A stretch of DNA of 64,000 bases, from positions 496,001 through 560,000 of the forward strand of contig JAALGZ010000019.1 of the NCBI GenBank assembly GCA_015227615.1, written 5' to 3'. Positions 1 to 11,600 of this stretch are shown here, piece by piece. Below the pieces are notes generated by a model. It was not told the DNA's origin and made no database searches. It saw only the letters and a program-made list of their open reading frames with translations. The position numbers and the translations under genes were made by a program. The stretch comes from Labyrinthula sp. Ha. Lineage: Eukaryota > Sar > Bigyra > Labyrinthulida > Labyrinthulaceae. How positions within the stretch are numbered: position 1 is the first letter of the stretch; every line of letters begins with the position of its first letter.

Positions 1-2380
1 AGATGACATTTGATGAAAAATCTATACTAAAATAATATGAAGAAAGGAGGGGAACCAGTGTATTTGGGATTGAGTGGTATATATTTTTGATTTGATTATT
101 ATAAGGTCGAATAAAGATAGAGAAGAAGCAGAAAAGTTCAACAAGGCAATCAAAACTTCTCTCCAAAATATGAAAGTGAATAAGGAGATATTTAGCTTAT
201 TGTAAGATATTTCCTTCTCAAAGAATATAGGTTTGATGATTGTCCACTTTTTGTTCTGAATGAAGAGTTTGAAAAGTTATTAAATTTATTTCCAGCAGTT
301 GATGAATTGGGGTATTTTTTGTCCTTATTTTAAGATAGGTTTTTTGACTGTTCAATAAATGGTGATACTTTTAATATACTCTCTAAACCAAAAATATTTC
401 CTATGTTGAATAAGATAGAGTATTTTCTTATTATTTACTTATTATAGTTTTACTGGTTGTGAAATAATATCTTTTGAGTCTTTTGATATGTTTATAAGCA
501 AAAGAACAAAAGTTGAATAGTGGTTGTATATTTTTGTTTTATTTCATATGTAGGTTTTATGATAATAATTTCACTGCAACTGAGTTATCAATTATTTTTC
601 AAACACTATCAGAAAATAATACTATGAAGCTCTTAAGGTAAACCAACCTTTTATTTAAACTTTAGTGTTCTTGAGTACACGAATTATAAAGAATATCAAG
701 AGAAAAAAAACAATAATTGGAGGTGTGAAACAGTTACTTCTTGGAAGTCCTTCTCTTTGCTATTTTGGGTTATTTTGTTTATTATATTTATTCTTTAGGT
801 TTGAAATATTTGATATTAAAGATTTTGAAACAGCTTTGATTAAACTAGTTGAAAAACATCCTTCACTTTTATATTTGGAAACAATAAATAAAAAGATAAA
901 AAATAAAAAAAATATTTATATTATGCTTCATTCTATGTTACAAAAAAGATATGATCAAGAACTCTCTTTAAATGAACTTCAACTATTATTTATGGGAGAT
1001 GGTAAAACTGGAAAAACTTCAACAATAAGAAGTTTTTGTAAAAAAAGATTTACGAAAGATATTTCTTCAACTTTGGTTTTAGAAGATACAAATATTTTTG
1101 AAATCAAAGAAGAAAAACTAAAGCCTCTCACTAAATATGAACTTAGTGTGCAGAGAGTGAAAAACGTTCTTGCTATTAAATATGATGTAGATGACAGAGT
1201 TGGAAATACATCAAAATACAATCTTCCATTTGAAAAAGAACTTTTGGAAAGAACTGTTCAAGATGAAGAATTTCTAAAACTGTTTATGAGGGATAATAGC
1301 TCTGAATATGAATCAAACAACCCTTTCTATCGTGTTTCTGATTTTGGAGGTCAAGAAGTTTTTTCTTCTCTTCATCATTTATTTATGAATCCAAATGCAG
1401 TTTATGTTCTTTTATTTAACTTAACAAAACAAAATAACAAAGATATGCATAGACTTAAATTCTGGTTAAAAAGTGTTGTCAAAAATGCTCCAAGAGCACC
1501 TATTGTTTTAATTGGAACTTATTTAAAACTATTTCTTAGGAAAAATGAAAAAGAAGAACTAGAAAAAACTGAATTGAAAGTCTTTAAACTTGTTTCTGAA
1601 ACTTTTACTGATTTTCAGGTACCAAAAAATGAGAAGATTATTTTTTTTCCTATTGAGAATTCAAATCCTTCTTCGAAAACTCTTTCTGAGATACATGAAA
1701 AACTTAAAAGCTTTGCAAAAGAAGATACATTTTTTACCAATTATTTTTCAACTGAGTTAAGTTTACCTTGTGTTTGGGTTTTATTCTTGGATAATTGTAG
1801 AGAAGAATCAAATTATTTAAGTGTGAAAAACTTCAAGAATAAAGGAAAACTTTGTAACTTTACTGAAGAAAATTTGGATGATATGCTTGATATTTATTCA
1901 AGAGCAGGAATTATTTTCTACCATAAAAACCTTGAGTTAGCTGAAGAAGCAAATTTTATATTGTTTGCACCTTCCTATATAGCTCAAACTTTAGGAAGCA
2001 TTATTCGGGATTCAAGTCTTCGTCAACTTGCTTTTAGGTTGAATTCAGAGATTTTTCCTGAATATAGAAAATATATTGATTTTGGAATTATAAGAAAGAC
2101 TTTATTCAATTCACTTCTCAGAGAATATACTAAAGAAGAAAGAGAATATGTTTTAAAAGTTGCTTTAAGTAGTATGATTTTATTAAAATATGATGAAAAA
2201 GCAGAATGTTTTATTGTTCCAGAATTAATTCCTGTTTTAAAAGATAGGAGAACTAGACCTTCAAAAAATACTGAAGACTATTTGGAATTTGAAAAGCCAA
2301 TTAGCTTGATAACCTTTTTAAATGCAGTCCTTGAATACAAAAATGAACATCAACCAAAAGATATTTTGTTATATCGATAA
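1..2380 (+). CDS. LRR-ROC-COR (ROCO-family) GTPase, 5'-partial, probably decaying
   Basis: The 3' part of a ROCO protein, a Ras-like GTPase (ROC) followed by a COR dimerisation region and preceded by leucine-rich repeats. Exons that close in frame are 106-201, 231-311, 339-419, 448-525, 554-637, 666-746 and 799-2380. All the introns between them are phase 2 and 27-29 nt long, except the last (52 nt). An exon before 77 is likely. Most small exons are 78-84 nt, about one LRR each, for example the repeat containing DNNFTATELSIIF. The ROC domain has the P-loop GDGKTGKTS near 993-1020, the G3 motif DFGGQE near 1340 and IGT in the G4 region near 1510. The COR-like part follows to the end. Oddities: an in-frame TAG at 518-520, and after the TAA at 2378-2380 the same frame stays open for about 30 codons. 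These suggest a decaying copy. No kinase domain follows. The family call is secure; whether the gene is functional is doubtful. Confidence 0.72.
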
Positions 2381-2480
2381 TTTGCAAAATTTATTTTCAA
2401 TCCTGACAAGATTGTTGATATGTTTTTACTAAGTGAAAAAAAAATTGGTTTAAAATTGGTAAAGAAGACATGACTGCAAA

Positions 2481-4424
2481 ATACTATGGATGTATTAGCC
2501 AATAGATTCAGGGATGAGTTGTCTTCGGATATGCTTTAGTTTGACTATTGTTAATTTTATTCAGTTGAGGAATAATTAAATTGCAAAATGTATTTTATAT
2601 TGTATCTATAGTTTGAGTTTATTTACTGATCTTATGTAATAAATATTTTTATCTCAAATTTAGCTCATAATACAAGGATATTTAATCATTGAGCATATGA
2701 ATAGAACAAAAAAGGCGAATGAAAATTTGCAACTCTTCTAGCTATTTACGGATGAGGACACACAAAACGTATCTTCAATCGAGGTCTAGGTTTGGAGCAG
2801 AAACAAAGCCGAGACGGCTAATAGGACCGAGACTGGGAACCCATAGGTTCGAGGTAATTACATTGCTTAAGACTCTAGTAGTGTTTCAACTACACTATCC
2901 TTTCTTTTTTGTTCTGTGTGCAATTGTTCCCATTAATATGAGATTCCCCTTTCAAACATTCCTAGAAGAAATAGACACTCTTCGAATTACTTAATTCAAA
3001 AAAATGCTAAAAGTTCATTTTTTAAACTCGATGCTTCACTTTATACTTGGGGAGTTTAGGACCACTTAAGCAAGGTAAGACCTTGGTTGTATAAACTGAT
3101 CTATCAGTGTAGGTTAATCCATTCAATCTTCCAACTACTCTACAGGGACTTTACTCAATGTTATCAACCTACTCCTCAGCAGCTAGATAGTAGCCGACAA
3201 AATAGTAACTATCCCAGTTAACCTTTGGAAAGTCACAGAACGTAGCAGATTGGTTAATGTTAGTTAATAAAAATAGAAGTAACACAAAACTTAAGAACAA
3301 AAGAGCTCTGAATAATATAGTAATAATTGTCTCGAAGGAGATTATCTTACACTTAAAAACTCTATTAGCCTAGATGAGTATACTCTTAACGGTTTTAAAG
3401 AGAAGACATAGCTATAGAGGCTGAGCCAATCAAATCAAACAGAGCGTTGTACCACAAACGCTTTTATATCTTTCTGATGCAACCTAATAGATTTGAAGTG
3501 CATATACCAATTCTAAGTTGGACTTATCTTATGTCTTCCTATTGAACTCATTTAGAAGAAAATCCGAGTTTCCTTTTTAGCTGTTCAACTTCCTTTAAAG
3601 CTACTCATCCAGCATAATGTGAGGAGAACGTCCTAGAAATAAACTCTCTATAGTGCCATAGTCCCAAACTACATAGTATTTTCGATTAGATTTTATGTAT
3701 GAAAATGGTGTTTTCAGCGAGTTATATACAATGCCATTATATATCTCTGCAACATGTATAACTTTATGTATCTGTTCTTTCACTTCTAATTAAAATAGTT
3801 AGACATATATTAAATGAGAAAATAGTGTTGATTTTTTTAAGACTAATTCTGCATGGCCTGTTTCAACTCAGTGAAAAATATTATAAAAGGGTGTTCTTAT
3901 TCAATAGTTTCATTCCGGAATGTAAACAGAATAAAACTGTGTCTATCTCTTGCTATTTAAAGGACAATGAAGCTACCCAGATGGCGAACACTCACACTTA
4001 AATGCAATGATAAGCGGCTAGAGAGCTACTCTTGAGTAATCATTTTTTTGCGACAACTTGCTTTCTGCATTAATAGCAGGAGGGTTTTTGTTTACGCCAG
4101 CGTAATTTACACCCCTTTCCAATTATACCAATAACATAATTTCCCAAAATTAATAATCAAAAATTAGCAATTAAAATTAAGATGTTGAAAGAGTTAAAGA
4201 AATAACTGAAGAAGAAAAGAAGCCTATGTTTATATCCGAAGGGGGTTATTTCTACAGCACACGATTCAAACATAAAAATCAATAAAATTGGCTAGGGTTA
4301 GTTTTTAGTAAAAAGCTAACCACAGACCCACACAGATCTGCAAAACCAGATCCATAACCCTTGCTTGGGGTTTAGGTAGAGGTTTTTTTTTAATTTCTTT
4401 TAGGTTTCAAGAAGGAAGGTGTAT
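2481..4424. other. gene-free stretch
   Basis: No gene can be supported. A 91-codon plus-strand frame (2719-2994) and a 60-codon minus-strand frame (3601-3783) have no recognisable motif and no neighbouring exon that closes in frame. A GGTTCGAGG string near 2850 resembles a tRNA B box, but no cloverleaf can be drawn around it. Confidence 0.5.
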
Positions 4425-4540
4425 TGGGGGTGGGCATTGGAATCAGGATTAAAAGCAGTTTGGAAAAAGATACGTATATTCTGGGTTTTCTGATTAGGGG
4501 TGGGCATAGGGATCAGGATTTTCTTATTTTATAGGGCCTT
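4425..4540. repeat. two tandem ends of the dispersed inverted-repeat element
   Basis: The string GGGGTGGGCAT-GG-ATCAGGATT occurs twice, at about 4428-4452 and 4497-4521. It resembles the left end of the non-autonomous element seen whole near 17.8, 27.9 and 55.6 kb. Only terminal sequence is present here, so this is a fragment or a nested end. No coding sequence is visible. Confidence 0.45.
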
Positions 4541-4833
4541 TGGATGAAAAGTTTCAAAACTGATCTATTGAACGGCCTTCAAAATATATAGAAGCTATCC
4601 CACGATGCATAAAATAATTCCGTTGTAGATCATGAGGTACATGCTTTTCAATTCAGTATGTTCTATTTGGTTTTACGAAGACGTGTTTGAAGGGTTTCTG
4701 CTTAATTACAATGAAGATGTTGATCGAGGTTGTTGTGAAGTGAGTACTGTATAGGAATGCTTCGCATGAGAAAACGGGCATGCTACAAGAAAAGGTTGTA
4801 GGTGAGTACTATATATGAAAACCTGCTGAAGTG

Positions 4834-5500
4834 TTAAAGTTCAAAATTTTCTCCATTACTTAGACATCTTTTACCTGCTTTAATTAAAATTTGAATGCTA
4901 TTATCTTCCGAATCTCTTCCTTCTTCTCTAGCCTTCTTTAATTGACGTTTTAGTAAGTCTTTATCAAAGTAAATCCCTGGAAATTCCTGATGAAGTGCCA
5001 CTTCCACTGACGTTAAGGGAGTGTCAGCAACTCCAAGGTACTTTAACATTCTTACTTCAGCTGGTTTTAAATCTGATTGAAACTTTCTTTCATTTTTCTT
5101 TACTTGTACTTCATGTCCTGTGTGATCTAAGCATTTTACTTGGAAAATGTATTTTCCTAATTTGAGATCAAACTTAAATTTTAACTCAAAAGTACAATTT
5201 TTAGAAGACACACATTTTAATCTACACGTACGCATAATTTTTTACTAAATCCAAATATTCTTTTAGTTTCATCCTCAGAAAAGCTGTGGGGCGACTCTTT
5301 TCTAAGTCTAAATCTGTTTACAGCTAAGTTCATCACAACTGTAAACATCTCTTCTGTAGAACCTTTGAAAGTCGCCCAGTTGTCTCTTGTTTTGCTTTGG
5401 TTTAGTTTTTGGAAGTTTACTTCATCTTTGGTATGAGCACAAAGGTATGTTTCATACTTGTAATTTTTCGTTTGCTGTTATCACAAATTTTGGGGTGACA
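4834..5500 (-). pseudogene. Mutator-like (MULE/FAR1-type) transposase N-terminal relic
   Basis: A minus-strand relic in overlapping frames. The downstream frame (5235 to 4834) has paired cysteines (CRLKC, SKNC), a basic stretch and HTGHEV, then RKFQSDLKPAEVRMLKYLG. This Cys-rich segment followed by H-x-x-H fits the WRKY-GCM1/FAR1-type DNA-binding region at the start of MULE transposases. Directly upstream (about 5470 to 5237) another open frame continues the same kind of sequence (RDNWATFKGSTEEMF, then ETKRIFGFSKKLC) and meets the first through a frameshift. A third short frame with FCHPKICDNSKRK lies at about 5530-5460. The catalytic DDE core is not visible, so this is a 5' fragment. A domesticated FAR1-like host gene is a less likely alternative. 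Confidence 0.45.
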
Positions 5501-6439
5501 GAATTGGGCTTTGGGTTCTGCTATTAAGGTACTAATAAGTTTCATAGGTTTCCACAAAAACCCTTACTGGTTTGCCTTGTCGAAATCCTCCTAAAATCTC
5601 TAACGAAAGACAGGTGTATCTTACGTTAGCGTAAGAAAGCCCGGTTCCGGAAATATGGATATAGTTAGTTTTAGTATATACAAATCTAAATAAAGCACAA
5701 ATAGAAATCATAATCTACTCTGGGTAACTTAAAAGAGTACTCAGGTTTCTACTTGGCGCAGAAAGGAAATTATTCACCCAGAAAAATAACTTTTACGAAG
5801 GAAGATATGAATACACAGTATTTGCTTCTTAATGCCATGCTCTAAATCATGCACAACCAGGGTTTAACTGAACAATAAGTCAAATTGTTTCATATGAGAG
5901 AAAAAAATTAAATATTGGAATTAGAACGTTTTTAGTTCTCTCAAATACAGTTTAAGCTGAATTACATGCGTTTCAGGATGATGAAGGAAAGTTTTTTTTA
6001 CCGCAAGTAACTGTAGGTTCTTTCGAAAACTTTAGTTTATTCTGAGTTAGCCATCTAATTCTATGTTGAAAGGTCTTGCTAAGAGCTTTCTAGTTATGCA
6101 ACTAACTCTGGATGAAGTCAGTTTAGGGTAAAGTTAAATACATTTCATTGTCTGTCGTCATCATTCATTTCGCGGTTGTTAAAGAACTAGTTTTTATCGC
6201 TCTTGCTTTATTCAAAATTAGTTAATTAAAAAATAAATAGATTTTGATAGAAGAGCATTTTAATTGCAGTTACTTATTTCTATTAATTTCCTATCCGCGC
6301 TAAGTAATGCTTGCTTTCTTGTCTTGCACTTATAGGAGTTTTCTCCAAATTTCATGGGATCAATCTAAAATGCTCATACTGGCATTGTTACTAAGATTCT
6401 ATGTAGTTTAACTCTAGAGGGTATATGCATAAAGTATAA
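5501..6439. other. gene-free stretch
   Basis: No open frame with recognisable protein character on either strand. The stretch lies between the transposase relic and a repeat fragment and may hold further decayed transposon sequence. Confidence 0.4.
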
Positions 6440-6705
6440 AAAATGCGGGTTCCATCCGAACGAATTGGGTTTTCATTAACAGAATCAAATTGAATTGCAA
6501 TAAGGTGCAACTTGACGGCTAAATTTTCAAAATTTATTGATAATCAAACCAATCAAAAGACGAGGTAATTTTGGCCATGTGGCCCAATTATTAATTGATT
6601 ATCAATAATCAATCAAAATGATTATGATATTATCAGAATCAATCGATAAGAAAAATATATATGCAAAAATTTAATTGATAAAACATCGATGAATCAGATC
6701 TCTAG
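6440..6705. repeat. dispersed inverted-repeat element, truncated copy
   Basis: Shares the diagnostic inner motifs of the family: CATGTGGCCC, then TTGATTATCAATAATCAATC, AAAATGATT and ATTATCAGAATCAAT, and the right-end string GATGAATCAGATCTCTA. The left terminal sequence is poorly kept. It lies about 150 bp upstream of the LTR element. Non-coding. Confidence 0.55.
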
Positions 6706-6847
6706 ACTGAACAGACAAAGTTGGGATTGCCCAAAATACTTCTCTCGTTCACTCTGAGGAATTAACGAGAGCTGTTAAAGCAACAGTTTTATGTAAAATC
6801 TCTCTCATTAGATATGTCAACGAAACAAAGACATTATTTATAGCAGG

Positions 6848-6984
6848 TGGGGTAATTCCATTTCGAGTGTAACATAAATAGCTAATATTGTCGAGTTAAG
6901 CGTTAATACATACCAAGCGATACATATTTTCAAAAGATACAAAACGTCCCCAGAGGTAATCCGAAACCCCTGGGAAGTACGCCA
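6848..6984 (+). repeat. 5' LTR
   Basis: A 137-bp direct repeat, identical base for base to the 3' LTR by eye, with TG...CA ends. It is short for a Ty3/Gypsy LTR. The bases just after it (AAGCTATAGCTTAGCG) do not start with the TGG expected of a tRNA primer-binding site, so the priming mode is unclear. Confidence 0.95.
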
Positions 6985-7014
6985 AAGCTATAGCTTAGCG
7001 AAAGAGTATAGAAA

Positions 7015-8652
7015 ATGAGTGAAGAGTTTTATGAGCTAGATGAGAGAGGCAATCCGAGGCCTCGAGTACCTAGACCTAGAAGTGCTAGTGGACTAGGAAC
7101 TCCAGAAAGTCCGGTGAGAAGAGGTCGTGTAGGCGCAGCTCCTGACACGCCGGGGGGTGCAGTGGAAGAGGTACCACCAGAAGTAGGTCCTAAGACAGAC
7201 GAAGAGGACCCTAGAAGTGGTAGAACCCCTGCACCAGGCTCTCCTTTGGGGAGCATCACGGCGGATGAATTTCTGACCACAATGATGGATCAGTTCAGGA
7301 GGCTGAACGTAGACACTGGCACCACTGGTCATGTGCAGAGAGGGAATTACAGCGCTAAGGGTGGCTTTCGTCCCCCTAAAATTAAAAAATTAGAAGCCCT
7401 GGACAGAGAAAAACTTGGAGAGTTCGTCCTGAGGATGGAGAAGATGCGAGAAAGGGCTGGTCAAACAGGAGTAGAGGTGAGTGTAACGGAATGGATGTCG
7501 ATGCACATTCTAGAACTTGTGGAAGCGCAGGAGGTGGACATTGAAAATGACGATGCGGTCATGACCTACCTCAAGGGACGCCTTAAGATCCTTAATGAGT
7601 CGCACCAGAGCCAGGTTTTGGGAAAGCTTCGAGGGTAATTGAATTGGCCGAGCGATGCTTTCACTGGGAAAGAGGTTTTGGAACGTTACATTCAGAAAGC
7701 AAGAGACCTTGTGGGCACGGCAAGGGTTAGTAACAAGACTGTGCAAAAGCAGATGCTGAGGATTTTAGTGGAAAAGCTGCCTTCGTACTTCGCGATGAGT
7801 TACGCTGATTTCAAGGAGAACCCAGAAGTAAGGACTTTAGAAGAATTCAGCAAGGCCATGGAGAATTACACGGCAGTGGAAAATATAAAAATTCGAGAAA
7901 GAAGGAGGAAAAAGTCACAATTAAAGAAATCATCTGCAAGAAGTTCCAAGGCTCAAGTAGCAGAACTGAGTAAGAAGATTGAGCAACTATAGAGCAGGAA
8001 CCGTCGAGAGGGACAGCCGCAGAACCAGTTTAGAGGTAGTGAAAGGATAAAGGTGCAGTGGAAGAGAAAGTGCAGGATATGTGGTTCTCTAACACACCTA
8101 ATGCTCCAGTGCCCTGACTTGAAGTGTTACAAGTGTTTAGGGAAAGGCCACATAGCCCGCAACTGCCCAGAAAATACAGAAAAGAACACAGGCAATAGCA
8201 AAGACAAGAGACAGGGAAAAGAAGGAAAAGGAAAACCCGAAGCGGGACAAGCTGTTGCGGAACCTATGAAATGCTCAGAGGAAGAGGAAACAATCGTTGA
8301 CGAAAAGGAAGAAAGCAGCTCTTCGGATACGTCCGCATCTCCAGTGACGGTTGGAAAAGATAGTACAAACGTGGAAAGAAGCGTTGGAAATATATACGTG
8401 AACAGCACAAATGCAACGAAAAGAACAACAATTGAAGCTTTAGACCCTGTTAAAGAGTTGTGGCTAGAGGTGGAAGGTTGTTTAGACAGTGGAGCCACTC
8501 ATACCCTCGCTGGATTCAATACATTTGGACATCTATGTACAGAAGTGAAGAGATGCCGCCCAATACCTGTATCCCTGGCAGACAAAAAAACAATAGTTTA
8601 TGTCTCAAGAGAAGGAATGATAGAGTTGAGAACTCACGTGGATAGTAAATGA
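7015..8652 (+). other. gag - zinc knuckle - protease region of the LTR element
   Basis: Structural-protein region of the retroelement. A proline- and acid-rich N-terminal stretch is followed by a helical, charged gag-like region (roughly 7330-7990). Near 8070-8175 come two CCHC knuckles, CRICGSLTHLMLQC and CYKCLGKGHIARNC, which bind genomic RNA in this family. A Lys/Glu-rich linker leads to the aspartic protease active site LDSGAT near 8480. This part is broken, with about three apparent breaks. Ty3/Gypsy families often separate or recode gag and pol, so part of the interruption could be normal for the family. Confidence 0.85.
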
Positions 8653-8685
8653 CCCACGCTTCTTGGTCAAGTTTGAATATTCCTC

Positions 8686-11600
8686 GTGGACTCCGACTTC
8701 CCAGAAATTCTTATTGGGAGGAAGGTCCTGGAAAAGTTTGGTTGCCTACCCGAGCAGAGACTAGGTAACTTTACTGAAGAAGAAAGGAAAAAGGAAGCAC
8801 CAGACAGGAGGAAACAGACAGCTAAAGAAGTAAAGGGGGTCAGCAAGATACACTTGAGGAGAGCTGATGGAGATGATGCTTCAGGAAAAGAGGGGAAGGA
8901 GGATAAGGCCGAGGAAAGAGACGAGAAAGAAATACAGGAGAAGATAAGACAGAGAAGGTTAATGGAGCAGCTGGGCTTGCCATCGCAAAGGCCACTTAGA
9001 TTCAAGGACCCTGACGAAGGTGACGACCTGGAACACCTAGAAGGAGCTACAGGTGGTGACAACGTGGTCATCCCCGTGGAGGAAATGGAGAAGGAGAAGC
9101 TGAAAGAGGGAGAAACATACACAGGAGAGGAAGAAGAAGCCAAGGCAGAGATAAGAAGTAAAGTAGAGGAGATGAGAAGGACTGCGCAGTTTTCTAATGG
9201 ATTTGTCGATAAAGTTCAAGATCTTCTTATTCTGCATTGGAAATGCTTCGCCTTGCCACAAAGTCGTATTGTTTTAAGTCGTCTCTCAGAAGTCAAGTGT
9301 ATCCTTAAGAAAAACGCTCCGGAATCGATTACAGTTAAAGCTAGAGCGGTGGGAGCACAAATGGAAGTATGGTTTAGAAATAAGTTAGCCATGATGGAGA
9401 AGATGGGCCTCATTCGACTAGCCAAGAAAATGGAGTCTAATTATGCGGCGAGAATATTCGTCGTGCCGAAGAAGGGCCCGGCAAAGTTTAGACTCGTCGT
9501 AAACATGAAGCCTCTTAACGCGTGGACGGTAAAGGTAGCGCACCAACTTCCCGTTTTGGAGCAGCAGCTTAATCATACGAGAGGTGCGGTGATTTACGGA
9601 TGCTTCGACATCCGTCCAGGGTATGACCAAGTTCCAGTCGAAGAGGGAAGTAAGAAATACTTTGGCTTGATGACGCCTTGGGGAACAGTCTATCATCAGT
9701 GTAGCTGTCCTCAAGGCTGTACCAATAGCCCAATGCTCTTTCAGCAGCTTATTGTCGAAGAAGTTCTGAAGGGGACCGGGTATTACGTGAACACTACAGA
9801 TGGGATAATACAATGGATTGATGACTCGTGCTTATTTTCAAGTTCTGAAGAGAAATATATTCAAGTGTTAACGTCGTTTCTTGAGCAGGTGGAGAAGATG
9901 GGGATAAGAATGTCCCTGAGGAAATGCGTTTTTGCTGCAAAGAAGGTTACTTATTGTGGGAGGATGCTAAAAGATTCTGGGTGGAGCCTCTTGCCAGAGT
10001 ACTACAGGAAAATACTCAGGACAAGCAAGCCCCAGTATCACCACGAACTTGCAGAAATCGTTTATTTAGCTACATGGCTAAGCCCCACAATACCCCAGCT
10101 TTCTAAAATTAGAGCAGACCTTACGGGGCAGGTCGACTTATCGGGATCTATGAAGCGATTGAAAGCACTGAATATACCTTTGAAGTGGAACAGAAAACTA
10201 GAGAAGACATGGAATAACTTCCTCAAAGAGGTGTCGAAGGCTGCGAAAAGATACCTGGCAATATACGACCCGGATCTGGAGCTAAATATATTCTCCGATT
10301 CGAGTGACTTATTCTGGAGCTGCGTAGTTACACAGTGTAGCAGTGGGGAGCTCAACAAGGAAGACTTTTTACAGCAGAGGCATCGTCCAATAATGTTTTT
10401 CTCTGGAAAGTTCACAGGTTCGCAGCTGAAGTGGCATATTAGTAGCAAAGAAATGTACCCGATGATCGCCTGCACAGCAAGGATCGATTATTTGATATTG
10501 GGCCATCCCACACCTTGCAACTATTTCACGGATCACAAAAATCTGGTATACATTCTTTCGCCCACGGCCGCGGACAAGAGAAGTTATGTGGATAGACTTC
10601 ACCGATGGAGCTTGAGGCTGCAAAGGTTCAACGTCGCAGTGAGACACATCGAAGGAACCAGAAACGTATTCGCGGACATGCTAAGTAGATGGGGCAACGA
10701 AAGCAGTCTCAAGGAGGTGCAGCTACCCGGGGAACCAGCAGCAGCGGAAAGTAACATTGCGATAAGAGAAGGGGAGGAAGAAACGAAGCCGGAAGCAGGG
10801 GATATTGAGGTGGAGCAGAACGTTAGGAGAATAACGAGAAAATCCATGAAGTTAGCCAAGAATAATCAAGAAGCAAAGGAATACCTGAAGGAGCTAGACG
10901 GATATAGAATTGAATTATTCAGCCCGCTGTTTAAAGAGAAGTGGAAAACGATATCTGAAGCCGAGGTCAGAAGGGAGCAGCGAGTTAGCAGCAAGTTAAA
11001 GCCGGAGGAAGAAAGGCTCTTTAAGGAAAGGAAGGGATATATTCTTAGGAAGAAAGGCAAAATATGGATACCTGAAAAACTTGTTGCGAAGCTCATATTG
11101 CATAACCATTGCAGCGAAGGCCATTTCTCGGAACGTAGGGAGTTGCAGACACTGAAATCAAGATATTCTTTCGAGCCTGTTAAAGACCAGGAGCTGAAGC
11201 AGATGATCCGGCAAATAAGAAGGAAGTGTCTTCATTGCGACAAGGGGCCAAAGTTAATTAGGAGGCCGAGAAGCATAACGCAACTGGGACGTAGACCAAG
11301 GGAAGTCCTTTTAATGGACTACCTCTACGTCGACAAAAGTGGTTATATTTTAGTTATAGTGGACTCTCTGTCACGGAAATGCCAGTTAACTTTTCACAAG
11401 GAATGTACAGCTTATGGAGCAGCGAAGAGCTTATTGAGGTGGAGAAACGATGTGGGATTTGTCCAAGGCTTTATCTTATTCACTGACAGAGGCAGCCATT
11501 TTTGCAACGAGTTATTTACCCAGATGCAGAAGCTTTTCAAGTTCACGCAGCACTTTGCTATAAGTTATAGCCCGTTCACGAATGGCGGAGTTGAGACGAC

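Noticed and set aside
2780-2870. Possible tRNA or tRNA-derived SINE (GGTTCGAGG B-box-like string)
   Set aside because: No acceptor stem, D arm or A box can be drawn around it at the right spacing.
3601-3783. 60-codon minus-strand frame with YYVVWDYGTIESL
   Set aside because: Composition looks protein-like but no family, no continuation and no intron-linked exon were found.
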